Shown here in pieces: positions 41,547 through 53,624 of a DNA stretch of 64,000 nt (its first letter is position 1; each line of letters starts with the position of its first letter). The notes under the pieces were generated by a model, which searched no databases, was not told where the DNA came from, and saw only the letters and a list, made by a program, of their open reading frames with translations. The DNA lies in contig JACKOQ010000004.1 in NCBI GenBank assembly GCA_024234215.1, positions 179,910 through 243,909 of the forward strand, written 5' to 3'. The translations under genes were made by a program, and so were the position numbers. This DNA is from Pseudomonadales bacterium. Its GTDB lineage: Bacteria > Pseudomonadota > Gammaproteobacteria > Pseudomonadales > UBA5862.

Positions 41547-43583
41547 TCAGCAGCGTGACTGACTCAGCAGTTCGATGAAGGCCGCTTCATCGAGCTGGGG
41601 CGTGCCGAGCTGTTGTGCGCGGGCCAGTTTCGAACCGGGATTTTCGCCCACCACCAGATAGTCGGTGCGCGCCGACAGGCTGTCGGTCAGTTTGGCACCC
41701 TGGGCCGTCAGTTGCGCCTTGGCCGCATCGCGTGACAGGGTGGCGAGGGTGCCGGTGATCACCACCGTCTTGCCGGCCAGCGGACCGGCGCTGGCCGTGG
41801 CCGGCGTGACGGTCGGCCAGTGGATGCCGGCACTGCGCAGCGCCGCGATCACTTCAAGGTTGTGCGGCTGGCGAAAGAAGGTGTGGATCTGCTCGGCCAC
41901 CACCGGACCGACATCGGCCACCTGTTGCAGGGTTTCACGATCGGCGGCCATCACCGCGTCGAGCTCGCCGAAGTGGTTGGCCAGGGCGTTGGCGGTGGCT
42001 TCGCCGACCTCGCGGATGCCCAGGGCATAGAGAAACCTGGCCAGCGTGGTCTGCCTGCTGGCGTCGATCGCCGCCACGATCCGGCTGGCCGACTTTTCGC
42101 CCATGCGCTCCAGCGGAGTGAGTTGCGCCGTGGTCAGCCGGTAGAGGTCGGCCACGCTCTCCACCAGCCGCTGCTCGACCAGTTGGTCGATCAGCTTCTC
42201 GCCAAGCCCCTGGATGTCGAGCGCCAGTCGTGATGCGAAGTGGCGAATCGCCTCCTTGCGCTGTGCTGGACAGTAGAGTCCGCCGCTGCAGCGTGCCACC
42301 ACCTCGCCGGGCGGCTTGAGGATGGCCGAACCGCACTGCGTGCATTGACTGGGCAGTTGGATCGGTCGGGCCGTGGCGGGCCGGCGTTCCGGCACGCACT
42401 GCACCACCTTGGGAATCACATCACCGGCGCGGCGGACGATGACGGTGTCGCCGATGTGCAGGTCGAGCCGGGCGATCTCCTCCATGTTGTGCAGCGTGGC
42501 GTTGCTGACGGTCACGCCGCCGACGAAGACCGGTTTCAGCCGGGCCACCGGGGTCACCGCACCGGTGCGACCGACCTGGAAGTCGACATCGAGCAGTTCG
42601 GTCAACTCCTCCTGGGCCGGAAACTTGTGGGCCGCCGCCCAGCGTGGCGCCCGCGAGACGAAACCGAGCTGCTGCTGCCAGTCGAGGCGATCGACCTTGT
42701 AGACCACGCCATCGATCTCGAAGCCGAGTTCACCCCGCCGCTGTTGCAGCCGCCGGTAGTAGTCGAGGCAGCCCTCGGCGCCCTGCACCAGTGCTGCTTC
42801 GCGGCTGGTCGGCAAGCCCCACTGCTGCAACTGCTGCATGATGGCGCTGTGGCGGTCGGGCAGTGGCCCGCCCTCGACGAGGCCGACGCCGTAGCTGCAA
42901 AAGCGCAGCGGCCGGGTCGCGGTGATGCGTGGATCGAGCTGGCGCAGGCTGCCGGCGGCGGCGTTGCGGGGGTTGACGAACTCCCGCTCGCCCGCTGCCC
43001 GTGCCCGCTGGTTGAGCTGTTCGAAGCCGGCCAGCGGCAGGTAGACCTCGCCGCGCACTTCGAGCTGCTCGGGGTGGTCGTTGCCGGCAAGCCGCAGCGG
43101 GATGGCCCTGATGGTGCGCACATTGAGGGTGACATCCTCACCGCGAAAGCCATCGCCACGGGTGGCGGCCTGCAGCAGTTGTCCACGCTGGTAGCGCAGC
43201 GAGAGCGCAACGCCGTCGAGCTTCGGCTCGCAACTGTAGTCGATGGCGACATCGAGGCCGAGCCGTTCCCGCAGGCGCTGGTCGAACTGTCTTGCCTCAT
43301 CGGCAGTGAACAGGTTCTCCAGCGACAGCATCGGCAGCGCATGCTGCACCTCGGCAAAGCTGGCCAGTGGTGCCGCGCCCACCCGCTGGGTCGGCGAGTC
43401 GGGCGTGACCAGCTCCGGGTGCGCCGCCTCCAGTGCCTGCAACTCACGCAGCAGCCGGTCATACTCCGCATCCGGAACCGTTGGTTGATCGAGCACATAG
43501 TAATTGTAGTTGTGTTGCTCGATGGCCTGGCGCAGCCGCCGAATCTGCTGCGCCGGCTCGGCAGCTGCTGGTGGCTCGCTCAT
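41547..43583 (-). CDS. ligA: NAD-dependent DNA ligase LigA
   Basis: Replicative and repair ligase sealing nicks with NAD, 678 residues. Domain order is normal: Ia domain binding NMN (YYVLDQPTVPDAEYDRLLREL), adenylation domain with the AMP-accepting Lys121 in CEPKLDGVAL, OB fold, four-cysteine zinc finger (CTQCGSAILKPPGEVVARC then LYCPAQ), helix-hairpin-helix repeats and a C-terminal BRCT domain (GKTVVITGTLATLSRDAAK). The ATG overlaps the zipA stop as ATGA; zipA-ligA coupling is a conserved gammaproteobacterial trait. Confidence 0.97.
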   Translation of the reverse strand: MSEPPAAAEPAQQIRRLRQAIEQHNYNYYVLDQPTVPDAEYDRLLRELQALEAAHPELVTPDSPTQRVGAAPLASFAEVQHALPMLSLENLFTADEARQFDQRLRERLGLDVAIDYSCEPKLDGVALSLRYQRGQLLQAATRGDGFRGEDVTLNVRTIRAIPLRLAGNDHPEQLEVRGEVYLPLAGFEQLNQRARAAGEREFVNPRNAAAGSLRQLDPRITATRPLRFCSYGVGLVEGGPLPDRHSAIMQQLQQWGLPTSREAALVQGAEGCLDYYRRLQQRRGELGFEIDGVVYKVDRLDWQQQLGFVSRAPRWAAAHKFPAQEELTELLDVDFQVGRTGAVTPVARLKPVFVGGVTVSNATLHNMEEIARLDLHIGDTVIVRRAGDVIPKVVQCVPERRPATARPIQLPSQCTQCGSAILKPPGEVVARCSGGLYCPAQRKEAIRHFASRLALDIQGLGEKLIDQLVEQRLVESVADLYRLTTAQLTPLERMGEKSASRIVAAIDASRQTTLARFLYALGIREVGEATANALANHFGELDAVMAADRETLQQVADVGPVVAEQIHTFFRQPHNLEVIAALRSAGIHWPTVTPATASAGPLAGKTVVITGTLATLSRDAAKAQLTAQGAKLTDSLSARTDYLVVGENPGSKLARAQQLGTPQLDEAAFIELLSQSRC

Positions 43584-44374
43584 TGCGCTGCCGATGCGCT
43601 GGTGGTTTTCTCGATGAAGCGGCGGATGGTGGCGCGGTAGCTGCGCACTGCCTGGGTGTTGAAGGGCTCCTGCGTGCTGGTGCGCAGCTCGCCATCCAGC
43701 GCGCGGCGCAGCAGCTCGGCCATGCGGCGCATCTCATCGAAGGCATCGAGTGGCCGGGCCGGACCGGGCAGGGTCAGGAACAGCACCACGCCAATGGTTT
43801 CGAGCTGGTCGGCCTGTTCCGGATCGAAGGTGCCGGGTTCCAGCAGGTTGGCGACGCTGAACAGCAGTTCACCCTTGTTGCCGCCGCGCTGCTTGTGGCA
43901 GTGAAAGATCGCCCGTTCACCGAATTCGAGCCGTTGCTGTTGCAGCAGTTCCAGCAGACGCTGGCCATTGACCGGCGCCGGCGCCAGCAGATGGATCGCC
44001 AGCACCTCGGGTTCAATGGGTGCCTCCTCGACCTCGTCGGCCGTGGTGTCACACTCATCCTCGAACAGCAGCTGCTGGGTCATCGGGCTGACCGGGCGCT
44101 GCGGGGGGGTGGAGTCAGTGGCCGATTCGGTTGCCGGCGCCGGTTCTGGTTCGTGACCGTTGCAGGCGCGCACCTTGGGGCGTGCACCACCGCTTGGCAA
44201 TTCACCGCGCAGCAGGTCGAGCTCCTCCAGTGGGTCGAAGCTGACATCCTCTTCGAGCCTGACCCGGATCGCGTTGCGCCGGGCCCGCCACACGCGCCGG
44301 AAGCCATCGGCCAGAATGATCAGAATCAACAGCCCGCCGATCATGAACAGCCAGTCGCGCATCGACAGTTCCAT
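43580..44374 (-). CDS. zipA: Cell division protein ZipA
   Basis: Essential division protein that tethers FtsZ to the membrane, 264 residues. Topology is N-out: an N-terminal helix (RDWLFMIGGLLILIILADGF) directly followed by a basic patch (RRVWRARRNAIRVR). A variable acidic/proline linker of about 70 residues is shorter than in Escherichia coli. The C-terminal FtsZ-binding domain starts near EVLAIHLLAPAPVNGQRLLELL. GAAGG five or six bases before the ATG sets the start. It lies 84 bases after smc. Confidence 0.92.
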   Translation of the reverse strand: MELSMRDWLFMIGGLLILIILADGFRRVWRARRNAIRVRLEEDVSFDPLEELDLLRGELPSGGARPKVRACNGHEPEPAPATESATDSTPPQRPVSPMTQQLLFEDECDTTADEVEEAPIEPEVLAIHLLAPAPVNGQRLLELLQQQRLEFGERAIFHCHKQRGGNKGELLFSVANLLEPGTFDPEQADQLETIGVVLFLTLPGPARPLDAFDEMRRMAELLRRALDGELRTSTQEPFNTQAVRSYRATIRRFIEKTTSASAAQ

Positions 44375-44423
44375 AGGCACCTTCTCGTTATTTTGCCCGC
44401 GTTCGGGGGCTCACTTCGCCGCC

Positions 44424-44429
44424 ATTATA
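44424..44429 (-). promoter_or_regulatory. Candidate -10 box for zipA-ligA
   Basis: A perfect TATAAT on the minus strand, 50 bases upstream of the zipA ATG in the smc-zipA gap. The -35 region is poor, so this is tentative. Confidence 0.4.
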
Positions 44430-44458
44430 CCAAGGGCCTGCCCGAAAACCGCCGTGGT

Positions 44459-47977
<3,519 letters not shown>

Positions 47978-48020
47978 GTCGGTGGTTCGGTGGGTCAAAG
48001 GCTGCGGCCATTCTAGGCGC

Positions 48021-48253
48021 TGTTGCACCGCTTCGCACCAGCATCCTGATTTTGTTGAAGATGTTTTGATCCTCCACTGAGGGCGATCCCGGTTCTGGAT
48101 CTTCGGTGCGGCCCAAAGGATGCAGATCGAAGAGCGATCCGGCGATCGCGGCCGAAGCCCGCGGCAGCAGACCCTGTTCCTGCCGGACCATGGCCGCGGG
48201 TTCGTGAGCGCCTTCGAGGCCCTGGATTCATGCGCGACGGGAGCAGTGCAACA
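48021..48253. repeat. Segment bounded by 12-bp imperfect inverted repeats; MITE-like or IS remnant
   Basis: TGTTGCACCGCT at the left end (48021-48032) and the complement of TGTTGCACTGCT at the right end (48242-48253) match at 11 of 12 bases. The 233-bp interior has open frames on both strands but no motif I recognise. No target-site duplication is evident. The termini loosely resemble the TGTTGCA ends of some IS families, but I cannot assign one. Confidence 0.45.
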
Positions 48254-48255
48254 AA

Positions 48256-48284
48256 TTGCCGCTGTCGGCCTTACGATTTAGTAT
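48256..48284 (+). promoter_or_regulatory. Sigma-70 promoter of the AMACR-like gene
   Basis: TTGCCG at 48256-48261, a 17-base spacer, and TAGTAT at 48279-48284. The predicted start near 48291 leaves a leader of about 90 bases. It begins right at the end of the inverted-repeat segment. Confidence 0.55.
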
Positions 48285-48383
48285 GGCGGCGACACTCTGA
48301 ATTGGCTGGGATGCCATGCAGCGCTTTCCCGCCGACCGCCTGCGTCACCCTCTTTACAACGAAAATAACGATGGAGAATCGAT

Positions 48384-49517
48384 ATGGGACCTCTTGCTGG
48401 AGTCAAGATCATCGAAATCGCCGGAATCGGCCCCGGCCCCTTCTGCGGCATGATGCTGGCCGACATGGGCGCCGAAGTGATCCGGGTCGATCGCGCCAGC
48501 GCGCCGGCCAATGCGCCGCGCTCCAATGACGTGCTGGCACGGGGCCGTCGCTCGATCGCGCTCAACCTCAAAAAGCCCGAAGCGATCGAGACGGTGCTGA
48601 AGCTGTGCGAGCAGGCCGATGCCGTGTTCGAGGGGTTTCGTCCCGGTGTCGCCGAACGGCTCGGCATTGGTCCCGATGCCTGCATGGGTCGCAACCCGAA
48701 GCTGGTCTACGGCCGCATGACCGGTTGGGGGCAGGATGGCCCCATGTCCCAGGCGGCCGGCCATGACATCAACTACATCTCGCTGTCGGGTGCGCTGCAC
48801 GCCATTGGCCCCAAGGGGGGCAAGCCGGTGCCACCGCTCAATCTGGTGGGCGACTTCGGCGGCGGTGGCATGCTGCTCGCCTTCGGCATGGTCTGTGCGC
48901 TGCTCGAAGCGGGCCGTTCCGGCCGTGGCCAGGTGGTGGATGCCTCGATGGTCGAAGGCTCCGCCGCGCTGATGGCGATGATCTACTCCTTCGCCAGTGG
49001 CGGTGGCCACAGCGAGGAGCGTGGCACCAACATGCTCGATGGCGGCACCCACTTCTATGACACCTACGAGACCCGGGATGGCAAGTACATCTCGCTGGGG
49101 TCGATCGAGCCGCAGTTCTACGCGCTGCTGATCGAGAAGGCGGGACTCGATCCACAGAAGTTCGCGCCGCAGATGGACCGCAGCAAGTGGCCGGAGCTCA
49201 AGGAGGAGCTGACCCGGGTGTTCAAGACCAGGAGCCGCGATGAGTGGTGCGCCATCATGGAGGGCAGTGATGTCTGCTTTGCGCCGGTGCTGTCGTTCCG
49301 CGAGGCGCCCAGCCATCCCCACAACGTCGCCCGCAACTCCTTTGTCGAGATCAATGGCGTGATGCAGCCGGCGCCCTGCCCGAAATTCAGCCGCAGCGCG
49401 CCGGAGCAGCCCCGGCCGCCACGCCGGGCCGGTGAGGACACCGAGGCGGTGCTGAGCGACTTCGGCTTCAGCAGCGGTCAGATCGCCAGCCTGCGCGCGG
49501 CGGGTGCCCTGGCCTGA
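48384..49517 (+). CDS. CaiB/BaiF (type III) CoA-transferase family, alpha-methylacyl-CoA racemase-like
   Basis: Protein of 377 residues most like AMACR/MCR, which epimerises 2-methylacyl-CoA thioesters so that branched fatty acids or sterol side chains can enter beta-oxidation. Residues equivalent to the mycobacterial MCR catalytic set are present: His127 in AGHDINYISLSG, Asp157 in NLVGDFGGGGM and Glu242 in GSIEPQF. The transferase Asp found in true CoA transferases is thereby replaced by the racemase arrangement. GGAGA precedes the ATG by six bases. It faces the two hotdog proteins and acyl-CoA ligase downstream, a neighbourhood consistent with acyl-CoA metabolism. Confidence 0.88.
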   Translation: MGPLAGVKIIEIAGIGPGPFCGMMLADMGAEVIRVDRASAPANAPRSNDVLARGRRSIALNLKKPEAIETVLKLCEQADAVFEGFRPGVAERLGIGPDACMGRNPKLVYGRMTGWGQDGPMSQAAGHDINYISLSGALHAIGPKGGKPVPPLNLVGDFGGGGMLLAFGMVCALLEAGRSGRGQVVDASMVEGSAALMAMIYSFASGGGHSEERGTNMLDGGTHFYDTYETRDGKYISLGSIEPQFYALLIEKAGLDPQKFAPQMDRSKWPELKEELTRVFKTRSRDEWCAIMEGSDVCFAPVLSFREAPSHPHNVARNSFVEINGVMQPAPCPKFSRSAPEQPRPPRRAGEDTEAVLSDFGFSSGQIASLRAAGALA

Positions 49518-49530
49518 GCGAAGTTGCCGT

Positions 49531-49570
49531 CGACTGTGCAATTCCGGCAATGAACGGGGTTGCACAGTCG
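49531..49570. terminator. Strong hairpin between convergent genes, possible bidirectional transcript end
   Basis: Perfect 11-bp stem CGACTGTGCAA/TTGCACAGTCG with an 18-base loop, 13 bases after the AMACR stop and 43 bases past the hotdog-gene stop. Neither side has a T-run, so intrinsic termination is doubtful. It is the only notable feature in this gap. Confidence 0.45.
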
Positions 49571-49613
49571 CTTCGAGTGGACATTCAGCGCGTGGCCGAT
49601 CGGTGCCGCGCCT

Positions 49614-50540
49614 TCATCCACTGCCAATGGCCGCCAGCGGCACCAGGGTCATCAGCGCCCGGTAGAGCAGGGCGCCATCTTCCAGCACGCCGAAACAGGG
49701 AAAGCAGCAGTGTGCTGCCGTCCTGCCGCGCAGCCCCGTGGAAGATGCGGCGGGCAGCGGTTCGCAAACCAGCATGTAGAGCACGCTGTTGCTCTTGACG
49801 CGCCGCATCAACTGGCGGTCGACGCTGAACTGCTGTGAGGCGTAGAGCCGTGGCCGCTGCATGAAATCCTCCCCTGCCTTCAGACCACGCTCCAGCAGCG
49901 CGCAGGAGAGGTAGGCGAGCGGGAACATCTCGGGAAAAACCACCCGGTCTTCCAGTTCATTGAAGTAATGCGTCGGATCGACCTGGGCGCCGAGCAGAAA
50001 ATTCTTGCCGTTGCCGGTCATCATGAACTTGCGCTTCACAAAGCATGCCTGACCCGGCAGATGGTCGCGGTCAGTCACCGCTGACAGCGGATCGGGCAGC
50101 GGCGGAGTGCCCTCTGGCAGCACCAGTGGCTGCCGGGACTCCCGCTTGTGACCCAGCAGCGCCGTGCGTTGACCTGCTCGCAGCAGCAGGCGGTTGCGCA
50201 GCAGCGTCGTCGGGCTGGTCACCAGTGTCGAAGGCTTGATCTCGAGCGTCACCTCATCACCCGGCAGCACCGGGCTGACGAAATCGAACTGATAGTTGCT
50301 GTAGCGCAGGCCATGCTGCTCGATCAGCCGCGCTTCGTCCGCCTGCTGTCGATGCTGGCGCAGCCGGTCTTCGATCCATGCCGCCAGTTGAAAGCCGAGC
50401 ACCAGGGGCGCGCTGAACGGGGTGCCGGGAATCTGCCACCACAGCTTCTGGTCATGAAAGGGGTTGAAATCATCGGTCGAGAAGCGCGCGATGTCGATGT
50501 GCAACTGGGTGAAGCGGGTCGGGGCGGTGGCGGTGTGCAT
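49614..50540 (-). CDS. Hotdog-fold (MaoC-like) protein, function unknown
   Basis: Protein of 308 residues with hydratase-like features but no family I can name firmly. The N-terminal part has ARFSTDDFNPFHDQKLWWQ, resembling the Asp...Asn-x-x-His hydratase-2 motif (the catalytic D-x-x-x-x-H of MaoC). FSAPLVLGFQLAAWIEDRL follows where MaoC proteins carry a Gly-x-x-hydrophobic helix. A second half (about 140-300) may be a degenerate second hotdog domain. The first domain could be a (R)-specific enoyl-CoA hydratase; this is inferred from motif and neighbours. It reads toward the convergent AMACR gene. Confidence 0.65.
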   Translation of the reverse strand: MHTATAPTRFTQLHIDIARFSTDDFNPFHDQKLWWQIPGTPFSAPLVLGFQLAAWIEDRLRQHRQQADEARLIEQHGLRYSNYQFDFVSPVLPGDEVTLEIKPSTLVTSPTTLLRNRLLLRAGQRTALLGHKRESRQPLVLPEGTPPLPDPLSAVTDRDHLPGQACFVKRKFMMTGNGKNFLLGAQVDPTHYFNELEDRVVFPEMFPLAYLSCALLERGLKAGEDFMQRPRLYASQQFSVDRQLMRRVKSNSVLYMLVCEPLPAASSTGLRGRTAAHCCFPCFGVLEDGALLYRALMTLVPLAAIGSG

Positions 50541-50666
50541 CGGCGGGCACCTGACGGCGGATGCGGACGATCAATGAAGAAGTGGCTGTCGTTTTGAGTG
50601 TAGCCAGGATTGACCGGATCAGCGCGCAGGGTGCGGGATGCGGCGCCGGCCGCACCCCGCGGCATT

Positions 50667-51119
50667 TCAGACGTAGACCAGTCCCAGGGTCTCGGCGATC
50701 AGTGCCGGCTTGTCGGCGCCTTCGACCTCCATGGTCACCTCCGACTTCATCAGAAACTGCCCCGGACGCTTCTCTTCGACCGACAGCAGCCTGTTGGTGA
50801 GCCGCACCCGGCCGCCGCTTTTGACCGGGGTGAGAAAGCGCACCTTGTCGAGGCCGTAGTTGACGCCCATCTTCACGCCTTCCGGGCGGATCGAGATGTC
50901 CTTTTGCAGGAAGGGCAGCAGTGACAGCGAGAGGTAGCCATGGGCGATGGTACCGCCGAAGGGCGAGTGTTTGGCCTGTTCGGGATCGACATGAATGAAC
51001 TGGTGGTCGCCGGTGGCATCGGCAAAGGCGTTGATGCGGGCCTGGTCGACGGTGAACCATGCGGAGGGCCCCATCACCTTGCCGATGTGGGATTGCAGCA
51101 TTTCGAGCGTACTGGACAT
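50667..51119 (-). CDS. MaoC/NodN-like (R)-specific enoyl-CoA hydratase
   Basis: Single hotdog domain of 150 residues. The hydratase-2 motif is complete: INAFADATGDHQFIHVDPEQAK with Asp and His spaced as in the active site, then FGGTIAHGYLSLSLLP. The NodN-type subgroup matches KVRFLTPVKSGGRVRL. I chose the second of two close ATGs because GAGG sits 8 bases before it, while the first is only 2 bases away; the longer frame into the ligase gene is rejected. Likely hydrates trans-2-enoyl-CoA in fatty-acid oxidation or PHA metabolism. Confidence 0.88.
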   Translation of the reverse strand: MSSTLEMLQSHIGKVMGPSAWFTVDQARINAFADATGDHQFIHVDPEQAKHSPFGGTIAHGYLSLSLLPFLQKDISIRPEGVKMGVNYGLDKVRFLTPVKSGGRVRLTNRLLSVEEKRPGQFLMKSEVTMEVEGADKPALIAETLGLVYV

Positions 51120-51165
51120 TTTCATCACCTCGTTGTCGTTTTTCGGGCGTGGCGTGCCACGCGAT

Positions 51166-52791
51166 CTAGCCTTTGAGCAGGAGCTGTTGATACTGCTCGC
51201 GCAGAACATTTTTCTGCAACTTGCCAGTGCTGCCGTGTGGCAGGGTATCGACGATGATCACCCGATCGGGCAGCCACCATTTTGCCACTTTGTCCTGCAG
51301 GTGACCGAGCATTTCGGCCTCGGTGAGCTGGGCTTGCGGCTGCAGCACCAGCAGCAGCAGCGGTCGCTCATCCCATTTGGGATGGGGCACGCCGACCACG
51401 CAGGCCTCCTTCACTGCCGGGTGGCCGATGGCGAGGTTCTCCAGTTCGATCGAGCTGATCCACTCGCCGCCCGATTTGATGACATCCTTGGCCCGATCGA
51501 CGATCTGCATGGTGCCGGAGGGGTCGATGGTGGCGATGTCGCCGGTGTCGAACCAGCCGTTGACGAAGGCGTTGCGCTCTTCGCTTCTGAAGTAGCCATT
51601 GGCCACCCAGGGCCCACGCACCAGCAGGCGGCCGAAGGTCTTGCCATCTTCGGGCAGGGCCTCGCCGGCGTCATTGACGATCCTGATCTCGACCCCGAAC
51701 GGCGGGCGGCCCTGTTTCATCTGCTGCCGATAGCGCGCTTCGGCCGGCAGCCGGCGCATCTGCGGCGTCGGGCTGTTGAGGGTGCCGATCGGGCTGGTCT
51801 CGGTCATGCCCCAGGCGTGGACGACGAAGACGCCATGCCGTTCGTCGAACTCCTTGATCATCGAGTAGGGGGCCGCGGCGCCGCCGATCACCACCCGCTC
51901 GACGCCGTCGAGGCGCTGCTCCTGCGCGCGCAAATGGTTGAGCAGGTCGAGCCAGAGGGTGGGGACGCCGAGCAGCAGGTTGGCGCCTTCGTCGTGAATC
52001 AGGCGGGCGAGCGATGCACCATCGAGTGCGGGACCGGGCAGGATCAGCTTGGCGCCGCCCAGTGGCGCGGCGTAGGGCATCCCCCAGGCGCAGACATGGA
52101 ACATCGGCACTGCCGGCAGCACGGCGGTGTCGGCAGAGAGGTCGAGCACCTGCCGCTGACAGACCGTCAATGCATGGAGCAGCGTGGAGCGGTGGCTGTA
52201 GAGCACACCCTTGGGGTGCCCGGTGGTGCCGGAGGTGTAGCAGAGGGCCGCCGCACGGTTCTCGTCCATCGTTGGCCAGTTGAACTGGCTGTTTTCGGCC
52301 GCCAGCAGCTCTTCGTAGCAGTGCAGGCGCGGCAGGTGGCTGTGGGTCGGCATGTGGGCGCGGTCGGTCAGCACAATCAGTTCGAGCACGGTGGGAATCC
52401 GCTCGGCCAACTGCTCGACGATCGGCAGAAAGGTCAGGTCGACGAACAGGTAGCGGTCGGCGGCATGGTTGATGATGTAGGCCAACTGGTCGACGAACAG
52501 GCGCGGGTTGAGGGTGTGGACGATGGCGCCGATGCCGGAAATGGCGTAGTAGAGTTCGAAGTGGCGGTGGGTGTTCCAGGCGAGCGTGGCGATGCGGTCA
52601 TTGGGGTGGGCGCCGAGGCGGATCAGCGCATTGGCCAACTGCTTGCTGCGCTGTAGGGCCTCGGCGTAGCCGTAGCGGTGAATCGGCCCCTCGGTGGTGC
52701 GGGTGACGATCTCGGTGTCACCGTGGCAGCGGGCCGCATGTTCGAGCAGGGCAGGAATCGACAGCGGACGTTGCATCATGGTGCCCAGCAT
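51166..52791 (-). CDS. Fatty-acyl-CoA synthetase (AMP-binding family)
   Basis: ANL-superfamily ligase of 541 residues that activates a carboxylic acid to acyl-CoA through an acyl-AMP. The P-loop YTSGTTGHPKG, the adenine-binding motif HAWGMTETSPIGT, the hinge motif GWFDTGDIATIDPSGTMQIVDRAKDVIKSGGEWIS (two consecutive motifs) and the C-terminal catalytic Lys in HGSTGKLQKNVLRE are all present. It resembles medium/long-chain ligases of the AlkK/FadD3 group; the chain length is not predictable. It lies 46 bases upstream of the MaoC gene on the same strand. Confidence 0.9.
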   Translation of the reverse strand: MLGTMMQRPLSIPALLEHAARCHGDTEIVTRTTEGPIHRYGYAEALQRSKQLANALIRLGAHPNDRIATLAWNTHRHFELYYAISGIGAIVHTLNPRLFVDQLAYIINHAADRYLFVDLTFLPIVEQLAERIPTVLELIVLTDRAHMPTHSHLPRLHCYEELLAAENSQFNWPTMDENRAAALCYTSGTTGHPKGVLYSHRSTLLHALTVCQRQVLDLSADTAVLPAVPMFHVCAWGMPYAAPLGGAKLILPGPALDGASLARLIHDEGANLLLGVPTLWLDLLNHLRAQEQRLDGVERVVIGGAAAPYSMIKEFDERHGVFVVHAWGMTETSPIGTLNSPTPQMRRLPAEARYRQQMKQGRPPFGVEIRIVNDAGEALPEDGKTFGRLLVRGPWVANGYFRSEERNAFVNGWFDTGDIATIDPSGTMQIVDRAKDVIKSGGEWISSIELENLAIGHPAVKEACVVGVPHPKWDERPLLLLVLQPQAQLTEAEMLGHLQDKVAKWWLPDRVIIVDTLPHGSTGKLQKNVLREQYQQLLLKG

Positions 52792-52859
52792 GGCGTGCTC
52801 CTCTTTCTTGTTGTTGTGATGGGCGGTGCGCGGTCGGAGGCACTATAGAGGCTTGCCAC

Positions 52860-53624
52860 TTACCCGGCAAAGTGTGGCGCGCTGGCGCAGACCGGGCAGG
52901 CGACATCCTTTGGCAGCCGTAGCGTTCGCCAGGCCATCTTGCGGCCATCGAACAGCATCAGCTTGCCGACCAGGGTCTCGCCGATGCCGGTCAGCAGCTT
53001 GATCGCCTCGAAGGCCTGCAATGTGCCGATCACCCCGACCGTCGGCGCCAGCACGCCATTGCGGGCGCAGCCCTGGGCTTCATCCTCGCCGTTGTCGCGG
53101 TAGAGGCAGTGGTAGCAGGGGCTGTCGCTCTGGCGCGGATCGAAGCTGCCGAGCTGGCCGTCGTAACCGATCGCCGCGGCCGACACCAGCGGAATGCGGG
53201 CTGTGACGCTGGCGCGGTTGAGGGCGAAGCGGATGGCGAAGTTGTCGCTGCAATCGAGCAGCAGGTCGACGCCGTCGATCCAGTCGGCCAGGTTGTCGGC
53301 AGCCAGTCGCTGTTCGATCGGCATCAGCCGCACGCCCGGATTGAGCGCCCGCAGCCGGTCGACCGCCGAGGCCACCTTGGGACGGCCGAGGTCGCTGTTC
53401 TGATGCAGAATCTGCCGTTGCAGGTTGGAGAGATCGACCCGGTCGTGGTCGGCCAGCCGCAGTTCGCCGACGCCGGCGGCCGTCAGATAGAGGGCGGCCG
53501 CGCTGCCGAGCCCGCCGAGCCCGACGATCAGCACCCGGCTGGCGAGCAGTCGCTCCTGCCCGGCGATCTCGAAGTCGGGCAGCATGATCTGTCGGCTGTA
53601 GCGCAGCAGTTGCTGGTCATCCAT
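52860..53624 (-). CDS. moeB: Molybdopterin-synthase adenylyltransferase MoeB (E1-like)
   Basis: ThiF/MoeB family enzyme of 254 residues that adenylates the C-terminal glycine of MoaD (or ThiS-like proteins). Visible motifs are the nucleotide loop VLIVGLGGLGSAAALYL, RQILHQNSDLGRPKV, the DCSDNFAIRFALN block and the zinc-binding cysteine pairs CYHC and CPVC. It lacks a C-terminal rhodanese domain, as in the enterobacterial form. Its start overlaps the prmC stop by 8 bases. prmC-moeB order is conserved in pseudomonads. A ThiF role cannot be excluded. Confidence 0.9.
   Translation of the reverse strand: MDDQQLLRYSRQIMLPDFEIAGQERLLASRVLIVGLGGLGSAAALYLTAAGVGELRLADHDRVDLSNLQRQILHQNSDLGRPKVASAVDRLRALNPGVRLMPIEQRLAADNLADWIDGVDLLLDCSDNFAIRFALNRASVTARIPLVSAAAIGYDGQLGSFDPRQSDSPCYHCLYRDNGEDEAQGCARNGVLAPTVGVIGTLQAFEAIKLLTGIGETLVGKLMLFDGRKMAWRTLRLPKDVACPVCASAPHFAG

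Larger units (their letters stand above)
47978..48383. other. 406-base gap between divergent smc and AMACR genes
   Basis: Holds no gene I can support. From the smc side it contains about 40 bases of smc leader, a segment of about 233 bp bounded by inverted repeats (listed separately), and then the promoter and leader of the AMACR-like gene. Two short overlapping ORFs exist inside but have no recognisable protein family. Confidence 0.6.

Noticed and set aside
48230..48529. 99-codon frame overlapping the start of the AMACR-like gene
   Set aside because: Out of frame with the conserved protein; the AMACR start with its own ribosome site explains the region.
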